A stretch of 64,000 nucleotides of DNA from Takakia lepidozioides (taxonomy: Eukaryota > Streptophyta > Takakiopsida > Takakiales > Takakiaceae), in assembly GCA_030704615.1 (NCBI GenBank), contig CM060731.1:9116001-9180000 (forward strand), read 5' to 3'. The position numbers and the translations under genes are program-made. The notes under the pieces were generated by a model, which ran no database searches, was not told the origin of the DNA, and saw only the letters and a list, made by a program, of their open reading frames with translations. This document shows, piece after piece, positions 47,470-60,605 of the stretch; position 1 is the stretch's first letter; every line of letters starts with the position of its first letter.

Positions 47470-50400
47470 TTACTGTGGGTTGACATTGAAGGAACTCTTG
47501 AAGTTGAGATTGAACCACTTTTTCTTGTTAGTTTTATCAGATGTGGGATCTTCCCTGAGAAACCCTTCCTCAGAAGACATTGCTGCAGCATCCTTAGCTG
47601 CTACAGTGGAGTCATCACCTGCACCCTTGAGGTTCCTGCTGCTGCTAGTCTTTTTGGGGGTTGAAGGTGCCAAAGCAAATGAATCATGGATCTCCTCACG
47701 TGTTTTTAGCAGCTCATCCACCTGCAGATCAATACACTGATTGATAAAATAGACTGCTGTAAGTACTCTCACACCAAAAAAATATGTAGGAGTCCATGCA
47801 TGCCTTCATATACATACAGTATGTGTACCAGTGTGTGATGACAGATTTAATTTTCATCTCATTGTCCCACAGGACTCAGGCTTGTCCTTATGAACCTCAT
47901 TGATCCAAATGACAGTTGTATCAGCCAGATGTAGCTGAAAATAGCAATGGAGGCAAGATTTGCATTTGGCTTTTCACATGCATGCTTATTTCCTCCCCTT
48001 GCGAAGCACAAGCGTCTGATTACATCCAGGGGAGCCTAAATATTTCTAATGTAGGTGGTGATCTACAGCAATGTACACTAGGTTCATTCATTACAAACAC
48101 ATAGATCACCAGCTCCATTACTATTTGACAATCCATTCAGATCTGAACATGTGCACATCACCCTCTGTGTTGAGGCAGACATATACATGGTAACATGACC
48201 CAAGGTATGTCAGGTCAACTTCCACATAAAGTTTTCCTCAAAGACAAAAAATATCAAAGGTTTGTCAACCTTACGCAACTGCAGTGGTCAAATTACCCAT
48301 TGTTTTTCTTGAGTAAATTTGTTGGCGACTGCTGTATATTGAGCCAAAGCCTGCACATTGATGTTTCAAAGAGCGTAAGAGTTACAAATATCAAAAATTG
48401 AGAGCAAATGAGGCGATAGGAAGGAAAGAAACAAAGTTTAAAAATAGAAATTTATCTACCTCGCGATACTCTATCTCAAATTGGCGAAGCTCATTGTGTT
48501 TGGTCAAAATTCGTGCCTCTACATCCTTCAACTTTTCAACAGTCTCTGAAAACATCTTAGCACATATGGCCTCGATTGTGTAGCTGGTACTTTTGAAGAA
48601 ATTGTCGCCTGCATACATGCACCTGACTTGTGAGAGCCTTAACAACTACTGGTCACGAGACTGACAAAATCAGCAATAATGCTCAGACACTGGTAGCTTC
48701 ACCAGTTCTGTCTGTTTCTGTGCCTCAACTTTGCCTACTTTCCCCATATTCAATCTAATCTCTAACCCCATAACAGATCCAGGAGATTTTCTTGGAAGTG
48801 TGAATTCGGTATTTAGGTGCATACTGTAAGGTAACTTGATAGGCAAAAACTGTTGGAAACAGTAAGGCATACCTTTGTTTTCATATTCTTTTCGCTTCAA
48901 ATCTCATACATTTTCAAGGCTCTTCTGATAGCTACATTAGATAATGCTCAACCCCTACATTTCTCCTTTGCTCTCATCTTTCTCCGCAAAGGAATCACTA
49001 CTACAGACCCCTTGGTAATCCCACACACGGCACAACTCAAATAATAAAATGCACAATGAAAACCAATGAGAAATTTTTCCAACCATCTCTCTCTTTCTTG
49101 ATCTTGGGCTTTCTCTGAAAAGACTCTACTTCATTCTTATGCCTCATCCCTACCTCTTAATACTCATGGAAGTATTATGACATAGGGAAGGTTCGTGAAC
49201 GAATAAACTTCTTTGATCATCCATGGATCATTATTGATCGCTCTATGGTGGGACGCATTTCTTGTATTGTTTTCTGGTCATACTGCTGGTAGACAGCATT
49301 TTGGACATGTAATTCAATAGTATTATGGGAGCTCAAGCTACTTTCCCCATTCTGGTTTTTAGACTTATGCCATACGAGAGGTATGAGGCACCGCTGAGAC
49401 ATTCTATCAGACCATTCGCTCTATATGTACAACTGTGTCTGGACATCAGGTCCAGGAGTCACAAAAAATAGGTAAGGAAGCACTCACCATATACAGCAAA
49501 AATGTGAGTGCCAGCTTTCAACTCTGACATTTCACAAGGCTGCAAACCCTCCAATTTCTTGAAAAAGGCGGCATCCCGATCCTTGGCTATCGCTAGCTGC
49601 ACCCAAAATACTCCTGCTTGGAACCCTTTCTACATGATAGCAACAAAGCAACTTGAACCTCCTTCTACTGGCATTGGTATCAGCCTTAGGCCATTAAGTG
49701 GTATGAACCATTTTGCATTTACTTACTGCGTTCACAGTTTGATCCAGCCGATAGACTTGGAAATGTAGGAAATACATGCCAGCTGAAGTACCCCTCCCTG
49801 TTTTCACACTGTCCTCCTGCACAGCCAATACTGCCAGACCAGGATAAATGTGACCATACCTTCACCACTTCTAGGGTAGTGGACAGTTAGAAAAAACGAG
49901 AAGGGAAACAGAAAAGAATGTAGGGGGGTGGCGGGGGTTGGGGAGATATTAAGCTATGCTTATCTGTCTCTGATGAGAAGTGTGCGTGCAAGATGCAGAA
50001 GGCAAGGACCTGGACTTTCATCATGGGGATTAAGAAAGATGTGTGACTGTTCAAGAAATTCCCTAAGCAAAGTGTTTGTTGCTAATCCGAACCGTGCCCC
50101 CATGATTGGATGTTCACGACTCATTGGCATACCCACTAATGGCTAAATTTCCACAACTACGAGTCAATGCATGCACCTGCACCATCAGAAATTGAACCTC
50201 TTATCACCACGGTGGAACAATTTGATAACAGGGATTTTTCCAGCATTTTCATAGCTCCAGAAGCAACGAGGATCTAAATCAATGGAACAAAGCACAAGCA
50301 CTGAGATGTTGGGGCCAGTACCTTTAGGGCCAATCCTAGCCCACCATTCTCTTCTTGCTCAAAATACAACAGCTGTCCAAACAGGGTGCATCAAAACATC

Positions 50401-53400
50401 AGGTAGATTGCTCTACAAGACCACTTGTGACACAATGACTGGACGGCATCGGCTGCCAACTGAGAATGGGGTCACAACTGCAAGTCTGCCTTAGCACAGC
50501 GCCCACCAAAGCATACAGCACAGCCTGTACACCATAGGACCTCTCGAGACTCCAGCTACTCACATTCAGAAACGCAAACCAGACTTCCCCAAATCTCAAA
50601 AAGTAAGACATCAGACTCACACAAGCAAAGGAGAATCTGAATTCAATTCACATGGGTTATTTGATATCAGAAGGCAGAACACCACGTTGTCTAGTTGCAA
50701 TAGCTCTGGTGATAAGAGTTGAAAACATCTGGAAGTGAGATGAACATTTGTAGACCTTAAATTTGCTGTGGGCAGCTGATGTCACACGGATCACAACACC
50801 TACAGCCGCTTGTGCATCTGAAAGAGTAATACCAAAAAAGTGTGCCCCCTGCTTCTCCACCTGGTGAGTTTCAAAAGACTATATAAGTTGTCCTCAAACA
50901 GAGCTTCAGAAGTCACCCCCCTCTAACCAAGTCTAATCGTTCCTGAATATGCCCTAAATCTATCTTAAGGGTTCAGTGTTAACAACCTATATCCTTCCAT
51001 TTGGTTGATCCAATACTTTGAAAGATAGGTCTCGTTCAACATTGGGCTGGCATGATTGTACTGGGAGCTCCAGGGATGATTAATCTGGCCCACATGAAAA
51101 ACATAACACAAAAATTGGAGAAGGCCCGCACCTTATCATTCACATATCGTCCCAAGGGAAGTGGTCTAATGGTCACGGTTCCAAGGAGTGCATCTTCCAA
51201 TACACTGACTGATATACTTGTCTTGATGGGGACCCCTAATTTGCTGCAAAAGAAACCCCAGAGCCCGAACTCAATTGGATCAAAATTCCAGGATTCATTC
51301 TTTGTGAGGTAAGAGAAGAAGAGGAGAAGACGCCCTTAGAGATTTTTTGTGAGGCAGACCATCATCCAGAAATTCGCAGCTTAATTGGAGCTGTCCAGTT
51401 TGGGGCTCCTTTGCGGTGGTAAATAGTGGGGTTACAGAGTTTAGAAGGGTAGTTTAGGCCTCAACGGAAAACTCTGATTGAGCCAAGGAAATCTGTCTGG
51501 CCCATTGCATCGAGTGCCGCCAATTTACATTACTACAGGTATTTGCACCTCAGTAGACAGTGGAAATGACCGTGCCAAACGCTGATGAAAAGAGTCAAGC
51601 TGGTGGGGAAAGAAGTGACGACCAGACATGCCCCAACACCAACTGTGAGAACAAAACTTTGCCAGAAGGATGGAATGCAAGAAGTATCAATCCTAAAATC
51701 TGACAGAATTCAGACTGAGACTGCTGGATATGGTGGGAACCAAGCCAGTAGCTATGTAGACCACAAATGGTTGGGGCTAATTTTGGCAACTGCTCTGGCA
51801 ATGGAGGGAGCCAAGAAAGGATGGCAGCAGCAACGAAGAAGACCAAAGTAAAGGTTTCAACAACAACCTTGATGGGTACCATGATCCATTGAGAGAGGAT
51901 AACAATGTACATTGCTTGGAAGCATGAGCTACATCTCATCCCTGCCATTAAAGATCAGCTCCCAGAGCTCTTTGGAAGCATTGGTCAGGTTGCATGGCTT
52001 AAGCAGGGCGAGATGTTCCTGCATGCTATGGAGATCCCTCAGCCACATACTCTGCAGGCGGACTACGAGATGACATAAAGGCCACAATGTCTTCAAAATC
52101 TGCACTCCAGGCTCTCGTGAGTGGGGCCTGGAGGTGGATGCTTTGGAGGTGGGGCAGTGTTTCAGGCAGCCACCAGAGGGAACTGGTGGTGGTCCGGAGT
52201 ACAAAGGATGGAGGGGGGTTACTGTTCTTGCCCTCATTAATAGTCAAACAGATCGTGCTTTAGAGGAGTGTGCTCAAGGGGTGCGAACCACTATCCAGAT
52301 CGGCTTGCTCATTTCAATCCTACTTAGTTTGCACGAGTGTGGATATGAAGATAGCAAGGAGGTTTATGAGGTGAAGCAAAATAGTGACTCCCAAATTGCA
52401 AGTCTGGGGACTGAACTGCACGGTATGATCGTCAAAGATTACATGCTGTACAGAAATGGTGATCCATTAAACAGCAATGACGACAATTGTTGTTAAGGGC
52501 ACAACTGCTTGTGCCTTCTGCAGTAGACCTACACCTGCAGGGCACTATGAATAAATTGCATTCTTTATAATCACATGAACCATCAAGATTCAATGATGTT
52601 TTTGGTCATTCCTGCAGTGACAGTCGGCAACCGTTTCCAATTGGAGCAATCCAACATGACCCTTTGCCTTGTTTTCCCCCTCTCAGACAGAATCCCTGAA
52701 AAACACACCTGAACAGTGCAGCGAACATGGTATTCACTGTTCCCAGATTTGAAAGGTCCAGCTCCATGTCCATTTCCAAGTTGTCCAGATCTGCTGCCTG
52801 TACAAAAAGATTTAAAGGGCAATTCAGTATATTTTTCAGTTGGGTAGCTCAAGGGTTCAAACATAAAGAGGTTCATCCTTGTGGACAACCATCTGGCATG
52901 CATGGGGAAGGCTCCGGCCTTTTCTACGGAAAACGGAACCTCAGACTTATAAGGAGACCCTCCGTCAGCAACCTAGATCAAGACATACTTGGGGAGTTTG
53001 GGCATAGCGATGCCAACTCACCAAGGATTAGTGGTGCTCAACTATGACTCAAATTCAAAAACCAAAGCTACAAACTGCCCAGTCTACGACTGCCTTCGCT
53101 GCTCTACACTGTGGAACATTTGGAAAGTTAGATGTGCCTAGACCCTCTCGGGTACCACCTGCACTTTATCAACCTTGCTTTCTAGAGTATTTTGGGATTT
53201 GCAGATTGAAGGGAGGAACAGTAGCATTATAGAGATTCAACATGATTTGCCAAACAATAAAGCAACCTCCAATTATGCTCATGGATAGCATACAAAATTA
53301 GAAAGACGAGAATCTCTTAGCCAGAGTCCCACCTTCCCAAGCCCCCTCTTATCAATCAAGTTGGCTATCTGACCCCAAAAAATCCACCCTGTTGCTCAGC

Positions 53401-55004
53401 TGGGGCTGATATCCTAACAAACTTGGGGAAAAGAGAAACTACCTGAAATCCAGCAGCATCATACTGCCTCCTCTTCTCAGGATCAGAAAGTATGCCATAT
53501 GAATAGGCAACCTCCTTGAACTTTTCTGCAGCATCTGGGCTATTTGTGTTCTTGTCTGGGTGATACCTGCTCACCATAGCCACCATCAATAAGCAAGTGG
53601 AAACACCAGTAACAGCAAGGGTCAGCAGAATACATCCCATACCTATCTCTATATGCACCTCAGGAACAATGGCAGCTAGAGAAAGCTCTATCTCGTCAAT
53701 ATCACCTATTGCTTTTTGAAGGAGATCAATAATGTATCTAAAACCACGTGAACTGCTAATGTGCACCTCCCATGCCATCAGCATAGTAAAGAATTGGATC
53801 TCATGTGGATATGCTAACTTTGTATTTAGAAAAAAAACTAGTAAGAAACATCCTTGCCTCACACATCATAATCCCAAGAGCCTTTGGTCACTCCTGAAAC
53901 TTTACAAAAACTCGATCGTCATTTACACAATTGGCATGAATGCACAAAATCACTACGCCACACTCCCAATCAGCCTTCTTGCCTCTGTTTCCCAGACATC
54001 TCAAGTTTTCCGTTTTCACAATAATCACTGATACGTTTAACAGGGCAGTGCAATGGGGCTTTCAACAGAGTGGGCCAAAAGCATCATCCACCCCCTCTAT
54101 ATCAAAAGTAGGACGCTTTCCAGTAATTACCAAATAATAGTGGCCTCGTCATGATGGCCAAACTCTTTGGGACATTTGACGATTGGGCCGAGTCATCTGG
54201 TTTAGGAGCTTCCGGGCAAGCAGGATTTCGTCCTGTACTCTTGATCACATTTTCATTCTACAGAATTTGGTGGATCGGGCTGTTTATGACAAGAAGAGTG
54301 TATACATGTTTGGTGGACGTCTGGAAAGCGTTTGATTCTGTCCCTCAAGCCTTTTAGATAGACTACAAGGGATAGGGGTACCCAAGGACTTCATCTTGGC
54401 CATTTGGATCGGTGATCGAAGTGTCTTGGGATTTCGGAAGTGAAGTGGACATCAACATTGGGCTACTCTCTTAATCCTGGAGTAGGGATACCTTGGGGGG
54501 TCTTCATGCATGTGATGTTATCATGTTGGCACCATCTCCTGTTTTTCTACAACAACACCTCTGCGTCTAGGGGGGATTCACCGTAACTTATAGGCTGCAG
54601 GTGAACCTCAACAAAACCAAGAACGACCTTTGACGGGCTGGCCGATCGAAGATCCATCTTCAATCATTGCAAGGGTAGAATCATCCAGCTGCTGACAAGG
54701 GCAAGGCTAACTCACTCCGACGAAGGGAAATGCAAACAAATTCACCTCCGTCACCTCCCAAGAAATTGTGTTTTTCCAATTCTGTTGTCACTCCGCTGTA
54801 CTCTTTGATCTCAAAGAGTTCAAACTGGTGAAAAGACAGAGGCACAAAGACTAACTTCAAAGCCAGCTTCCGATAGGCACGTTTGATTTGTTGGTAGGTG
54901 GCCTCACGCGGCAAATCAAGAACCTCGTATGGATCTCGACGAGCACTGGAAGGCGTTCGTGTTACCGCCCCGCCCCCATCCTTGCCCATTCCGTCAGTCA
55001 TCAC
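47470..55004 (-). CDS. ARG1: ARG1-like DnaJ protein, eleven exons
   Basis: Minus-strand exons: 55004-54856, 53566-53443, 52797-52709, 51243-51132, 50860-50756, 50372-50322, 49816-49727, 49596-49488, 48608-48460, 48350-48297, 47721-47470. All junctions are GT/AG and in phase, giving 427 residues. Exons 1-2 form the J domain ([31 protein letters not shown]) with the HPD triplet that stimulates Hsp70. Then come [69 protein letters not shown] and a coiled-coil stretch ([20 protein letters not shown]). The C-terminus is [13 protein letters not shown]1 is a membrane-associated J protein needed for gravity signalling in Arabidopsis; length (about 410 there) and order agree. A second Met follows the first. 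Introns contain antisense element debris. Appears functional. Confidence 0.95.
51560..52496 (+). other. Antisense coding traces in ARG1-like intron 3
   Basis: Plus-strand frames include [19 protein letters not shown] and [20 protein letters not shown] (about 51920-52070) and a 120-residue frame at 52134-52496. Composition is protein-like but frames change and no family is recognised. Likely an old transposable element inside the intron. Confidence 0.3.
54040..54530 (+). pseudogene. LINE reverse transcriptase fragment in ARG1-like intron 1
   Basis: Frames on the plus strand read [65 protein letters not shown] and [20 protein letters not shown]. These are consecutive reverse transcriptase blocks of a non-LTR element, including the first catalytic Asp region, with several frame changes. 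It is antisense to the host gene. Confidence 0.75.
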
Positions 55005-55490
55005 TCCCTCTCACACGCGCGTCTCGACCGTCCGCGTACTCTGCTTAGCTCTTCTACATTACTACTTGCAAAACCTGTCTGCCACACTGAGCCATCCCTA
55101 GTCCTCCCTCCACAGAGCTACCGCGTGCCATCCATAGTCCAAGCTTCTGCTAACAGGACTGTAATGCAACATAACATGGATCTGTGAAGCCAATGCCAAA
55201 AATCCCCCGGGGCAAGCAAGGGCACGCTCCCTCTTCTGCACAGTGCAAAGGCAGGACATACATCTATGGACCTCCCGATCTCGAGGCATGCACATGCAAA
55301 TGCAAACCCTGGTAACAAGTAGAGATCTCCCTCGTGCCCTCGCAAGCCCGCGCGATGGGAGAGAAACAACAGTTTTCAAATCGTCTGGCGGCTAACCATG
55401 TGGATGAACAGTGCGATGAGATGAAAGAAATAGAACGGATGAACAGTAGTTGCATCCACAAGGACCGGAGACCGACGATTTCTGCCTGAA
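55005..55490. promoter_or_regulatory. Upstream region of the ARG1-like gene
   Basis: This stretch lies just upstream of the ARG1-like start codon and before an exon-like piece on the other strand, so it should include the ARG1-like promoter and 5' untranslated region. No specific core element can be identified with confidence. Confidence 0.3.
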
Positions 55491-55493
55491 TCT

Positions 55494-55855
55494 ATGCTCC
55501 AGTTCTCGAGAGATACTTACGCGACAATGAAGCAGAGGCGGAGACAGCTTTTGAGAAAGGTGCTTCAGAAGCTTGACAAGGATGAGCGACCTGGGGGACT
55601 TGTCGCCAGCAGCAGAGACTATTTTACAGCAATGTACAAACCTACTGATATGAGATTCTGGAAAGAACCAGATATGCAGCTGTTGGTCGATAGGGAATGG
55701 ATGGCAGGTTACTTTAGACTTGAAATTTTTTGAAGAAGCAGAGGGCGTTGATCAAAGATACAATCATCGAAACTACTGAGAAGAAAGAGGAAGCACGAGA
55801 GGCAGATCATTGGAAAGTCACAAGCTTCATAGTCGACTGGCCAGAAACACTACGG
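55494..55855 (+). other. Exon-like open frames of unknown function
   Basis: After an AG, the frame reads TYATMKQRRRQLLRKVLQKL and DYFTAMYKPTDMRFWKEPDM, then stops at 55731. A second piece (about 55740-55850) reads TIIETTEKKEEAREADHWKV and VDWPETLR followed by gtaacc. Both are protein-like and could be exons of a gene reading rightward, but no family is recognised and the link between them is unproven. Confidence 0.3.
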
Positions 55856-55869
55856 GTAACCACCCCTTC

Positions 55870-57110
55870 CTAGCCAGCCGGCTGTGAGTAGAGCTGTATG
55901 CCGTATACATCCCCGGGTGTTAAAATCATCTTTTTCTTTGTCTCTTGATAGGCAGCCTGGCTGGTTGGGTGCTTGTACAAAGCTAGAGTTCCTTTCGCAT
56001 TGGCCCAGGTCCACAAATTACATTGGCGACAGTCCATTTCGGAAGGAGAGATGGAATTGTGGAATTCCACAGCTTTCGATATCTTATTCATAAGATACCG
56101 TAAAAGATATGAAACCACAAGTGACAGAGTGTCAGCAAATCAGTCATGATTCGAGTCTAGAGGAAACATCTCAATTTTAACTAATTCCGGACTTGAGATG
56201 AGTCCAGAAATAAGAAGGGGGGGAGATTGGGGCGGAGATGGAGCGGCAGAGGAGCTCCGCAGTTTGCGGTGAGAGAGAGACCCCCAACGGTCTCTTCGTC
56301 TCTCTCGCTGCCTCGCCTTCGCGACCGCTTCTGGCGTGGCTGAACCAACAATCTTTCAGGACGGACAACTCAATCCTAATACTTTTTTTCTTTGCACTTG
56401 CTTTAACTGATTTCCATTGCACTTGTTTTTTCATGCACCTGCTCACTCCTCTTGTCCTCTCATCATCCTTCTATTTATCATCACCTTCACATCTAAAAAT
56501 CATCAAACGTCCTTCATTGACCTGACCTCTATCTTAACTCCTTGTCTATTAAGCGGCGTCATTCATCAGCTCCGAATCTCCCACACCTTAGCTGCCGTCG
56601 TCACCTTCAAGTCCTATAACTTTCCCTCTGCCACTTGGTCGGCCCCCCAATCGCCACCCTGTCAACCAAGCCCACACTGCTTCCTCATTTCTGAGTCAAG
56701 TTATTCGCGCGATATCTACACTGCTTCCTCTTCTCCTCGCTGGTGCCCGTGCCTGCTCCTCCTCAACCTCTTGCTATTCTCACAACGATGGGGCCCCTCA
56801 ACTCATCCCATCTCAGGAATGGCAACAAGCACTGGAAGCGCCCGCTATCACGTCCCCCTAGATTCCCTCACGCATTCCGTCCCCAACCCTCCTCTGGGAC
56901 AGGCTTTTTTCTGGCCTACCAGGCACAGTCATCCCTCCCGATTCACCCGCAGCTGATGGAGCCCACCACCCCAGCTCGATTCTTCGACCGTGCAGCTCAG
57001 ATTCCTCCCGATCCGAGCAGACAGCCCACGCAACTCCAGCAACGCCCGGATCTGCCCCCCCCCCAGTCGATCTGCTTGATCAAATCAACGACAACGTAGA
57101 AGAACAGGAG
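55870..57110. other. Stretch before LINE ORF1
   Basis: CT-rich plus-strand DNA (56380-57100) reads as low-complexity Pro/Ser frames and may be the 5' untranslated leader of the LINE. No gene is supported. Confidence 0.35.
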
Positions 57111-57113
57111 ACA

Positions 57114-59275
57114 ATGAATGGAAATTTCCTAATGGTGGATATGGACATCGACGAAATGCTCACAAGGGTCACGGACATGGAGGACAATGGGATCCTGCTT
57201 CACTTCCCCGGAAGGAAAGTATCAAGGGCTCATGTGAGGGATTGGGCATGCCGTCACCTGGGGGGATCTGGAAAACTGAACCAGCACTTCTGTCGTGCCA
57301 AAGGTAGGGGCTTCTTCACCATCGTTTTTGAATCCAAGGAAGCGGCAGCTCAAGCCTTGAACTTCAACCCCCACCTCAATGGGCTGAACGTTAACATATT
57401 CCCTTGGTCGTCTAGGATGGGGAATCGAAATGGCAAGCTTTGGGGGCCTAGAATTGTCACTATCCCTTCCATACCTGTATAACCTGCCAGACATTGCCAA
57501 GCTCTTTGGCTATTTCCTTGGCTGCATTTCTGTGTTTGATCCTGTCATGAGCATTGATAAGATCAGGAAAAACAAAGCTTGGAAATCCGCAACAATCGCT
57601 TCAAGATTAAATGATTCTGGTAGTGCTAAAATGGTTATTATGATGCCAAATGAAGATACAATCCCGCCCTTTGTAAGGCTGCCCATTGACAAAGAAGGCA
57701 ACTACTACACCATTAGGCTTGTGGAGGATACCGCATCCATGGCATGTTTCAACTGCGGCAAAGCGGGCCACATCAAAGCGGATTGTAAGGAAGGGAAACG
57801 GAAAAGAGGAGGAGAAAGAGCCAGCAACTCTTCTCCTGCCCCGACCCACCACCCAGGGGAAAACTCCACTCAGGTCAGGACACACCTCGTAGGAGCCAGA
57901 GGCACCCCCTATTCATCGGATGACCCCGCAGATCTGCTGCAAATCAAGAGTCCAATGAATAACCCAGGCTCGGGATCACAACACATCAGCCCCACTCTTC
58001 CAGCTCCTAAGAAAGTCCGGGACTCTACAGACCCAATGAGACTGGAATCAGCACATGTAAAGGCAACATGGGCCAGCAAAGGCAAATGGATACCCGTAGG
58101 AGGGGTTCTGCAAACACCCACCCCACCTCCGGCTGATTCGGCAATTCTTCCCAACAGATCACCGCAGCCTTCCAACACTATGGTCACCACGGGAATTGCA
58201 TGCCACTCTGCTATTGCCAAGACACTTGCAGGTATCAAAACATTCTCAGGCTTGTCCCTCAGCAGCTCCTCAGATATCGACTTCCAGGACATCCCAAAGG
58301 CTTCCTGCATTTCCCCACTAATTTTCAAGAAAGGACCGCCAATGTCCTTTCTTCTCACTGAAGCGGCTTGGGGGGACTTTGCTTCTCTATGGATCACCGT
58401 GCAAAATGTCCGACAGTTCATTGCAAATAGCTCACCCACCAATTGCCCCGAAAATATGCTTTAAAAAAAAATTCAAGAATTATTTGTGGCTTTTCAACCG
58501 CACTACCACTTGTCAGGCACCACCAAAGTCTCCTGGGGTTCCTTCTTGGTTAAATTCCCAAGGCTCAGTTGTAACCCTGTAGCACACATCCTGGCTCTTA
58601 TGGAAGAAGCAAATATCTACGGGACGCAGCCACCTACAGGTTCATCTTGGGTACGGAAAAACATTCTATCAGAACCAAGAGGGGCTGCCAAACTCAAGCC
58701 AAGGTTCAGAGAAACTCTCACCAATGCCTTTGCTATGCTAGAATCAATTGTGGAAGCAAAAGTAGATGAGGAAAACCACAAAGGAGACCTCCAGCGAACA
58801 CGGGACCACCTCTATGGGGCTAGGCCCCCGCCCTCGCCATCTTCCTCATCGAGTGTTTCTGCCCACTCTGTGGCGCCTGCCCCCTCAATGCCAAGTCAAC
58901 CAGCAGCATCAGGCCCTTCGCAGCAAGACACCACACATTCTCCTGCCTCTCCAGCTACTGCCCATCAAGCTCTTCCTCCACTTCAGCCTGCAGTTCCAAC
59001 TCCGGAGCCCAACATGGAAGATGTCATCACCAAAATGGACCAGGTTCCACATAACCCCTCCCCTTGCTTCATTTTTTATGCTGACAAAAGAGACTCTAAA
59101 TGTTGTTGGCTCCTCTGTCGCAATGAATCCTCCTCAAAATCTGTCTGCAGACATATTCCATCCATCTCTCTTCCTGCTTCTCTCTTAATACCCTTCTCCA
59201 ACCAACTCATCCACAACATCCCCATTCCCCCTCTTCTTCTCCCTCTCCCTTCCGACTTCTGCTTGGCTTCAAGGT
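57114..59275 (+). pseudogene. LINE ORF1 (DUF4283-like domain plus CCHC knuckle)
   Basis: The first frame (57114-57482) has the plant LINE ORF1 start: GILLHFPGRKVSRAHVRDW, GRGFFTIVFESKEAAAQALN and NIFPWSS, like DUF4283. The signal shifts frame near 57430-57480 and continues with the knuckle CFNCGKAGHIKADC (C-x2-C-x4-H-x4-C, about 57755-57796) and a basic, Pro/Ser-rich tail. A third frame change occurs at a run of nine A near 58463-58471. The reading then goes on as KIQELFVAFQPHYHLSGTTK to about 59275, where the inverted endonuclease part begins. ORF1 proteins coat LINE RNA. This copy is not functional. Confidence 0.8.
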
Positions 59276-60605
59276 ATGTGAGATAAGTGTGATCATCACA
59301 TCGGGGAGATTCAATTCGAGTCTGATACGCAACAAGACATTTGGTTAAAGCTTTGGTTTTCCTAGAGCGTTCTAGAGCCAAATCCCTGCTCATGGTTTGA
59401 GCAGTCGCATTGACTGCCTTGAGCCTAGCTTGAAACCTTTCAATAGGGTCTTGAAGGTGGGTGCCAGATTGGGACGAAGACGTTTTGAGCCTTTGTTTAA
59501 CGGAGGGGATTTTGAGGAGAGAGATATTAAGTTTGTAGATACCTTTACCTCTGGATTGGGTGTTTGGGATTTTTAGAGAAGCAAAAATGGTCGAAACCTT
59601 GCAAGATTGGGGTTTGGGGGTTCCTAGTTATCCATTGGACAATATTTAAAGAGCAGTAAAATCGGTCTAGCCTAGCCATTTGAAGGTTTGGTAAGGTTCT
59701 GTTATTTGACCAGGTGAAGGTCGGAATTTGGGTTGTTGTCGGTACGTTCTGGGAAATAGAGATAGCTTCCACTAGATTGTGTGAATGAGAGAGGTTGTTC
59801 CAGTTATCCATTTCTGGCGTAGTTGGGTTAAAGGCGGAAGGGCATCTGCGGTCTTCTGGGGCCTCACCCATGTTGCAGTCTCCCATGATCACCCAACCGT
59901 CTACGTGGTCGACATCTTTCCTCTTGTTTTCCAGGGCAGTCCAGAAGTCTGCCCTTTCAGTGGAGTTGGGTGCATAGACGTTGACTATGCCCAGTGTTCT
60001 TGCGTTGTTGGGTAGGTCCAGGGCACAGAATTGGGCCCTTCCCGGAACCCATGAAGCCTCGCAATGGAGGCGGGAGTGGAGAGACGGAGAGAGGAGGATC
60101 GGTACCCCCTCTTTGAACCTGTGGATGTTGGCTTCCAGAGAGAGAGTTGTTGATTGGCCAAAGATGGTCAGTGAGGTGGGAAATTTTCTGGGTATCTAGT
60201 TTGTGTTCTTGAAAGGAAATGATGGCATTTTGGCGGAGCATTGGATGCAGCCAGTTCCTAAGCTTGACGCTTTTTAGGGAGTCTGGGCCTTGCCCCAACC
60301 CCTTGATGTTCCATGAGGATAAGTTAATCAACATGTGGGTGGAATAGCAGGCTGAGGGTGTTAATCTCATTCGATGGCCCAGGGTTGTCAAAGAAGAAGC
60401 GGACCCTACGATTTGTCGGGAGTAAAGAGTTGACCCATCGGTAGGTGGGGGGTGGTTTGGGCAGGAGCTTCCTGACCTTGATCATAACCACATTGGTTTG
60501 GGTAGATGGGTCAGACAAGGCAGGAGGCGGTGGAGATGGGACGAACTGGCTGGGGTTTGAGTAGATTGTGTCGATGGATAACAGATGGGTGTAGGTAAGG
60601 AAGAA
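59275..60605 (-). pseudogene. LINE endonuclease segment, inverted relative to the rest of the LINE
   Basis: On the minus strand the segment starts near 60605 and reads INLSSWNIKGLGQG and IISFQEHKLD (N-terminal AP-endonuclease blocks). After a frame change near 59990-60020 it reads VIMGDCNMGEAPED, PTFTWSNN, ARLDRFYCS and QGFDHFCF. These are the GDxN, W-N, RLDR and DH blocks of the endonuclease-exonuclease-phosphatase fold. It ends with the linker ALTKCLVAYQTRIESP and YLTYLEAKQ near 59275. In an ordinary LINE this segment would lie on the same strand between ORF1 and the reverse transcriptase. Confidence 0.82.
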
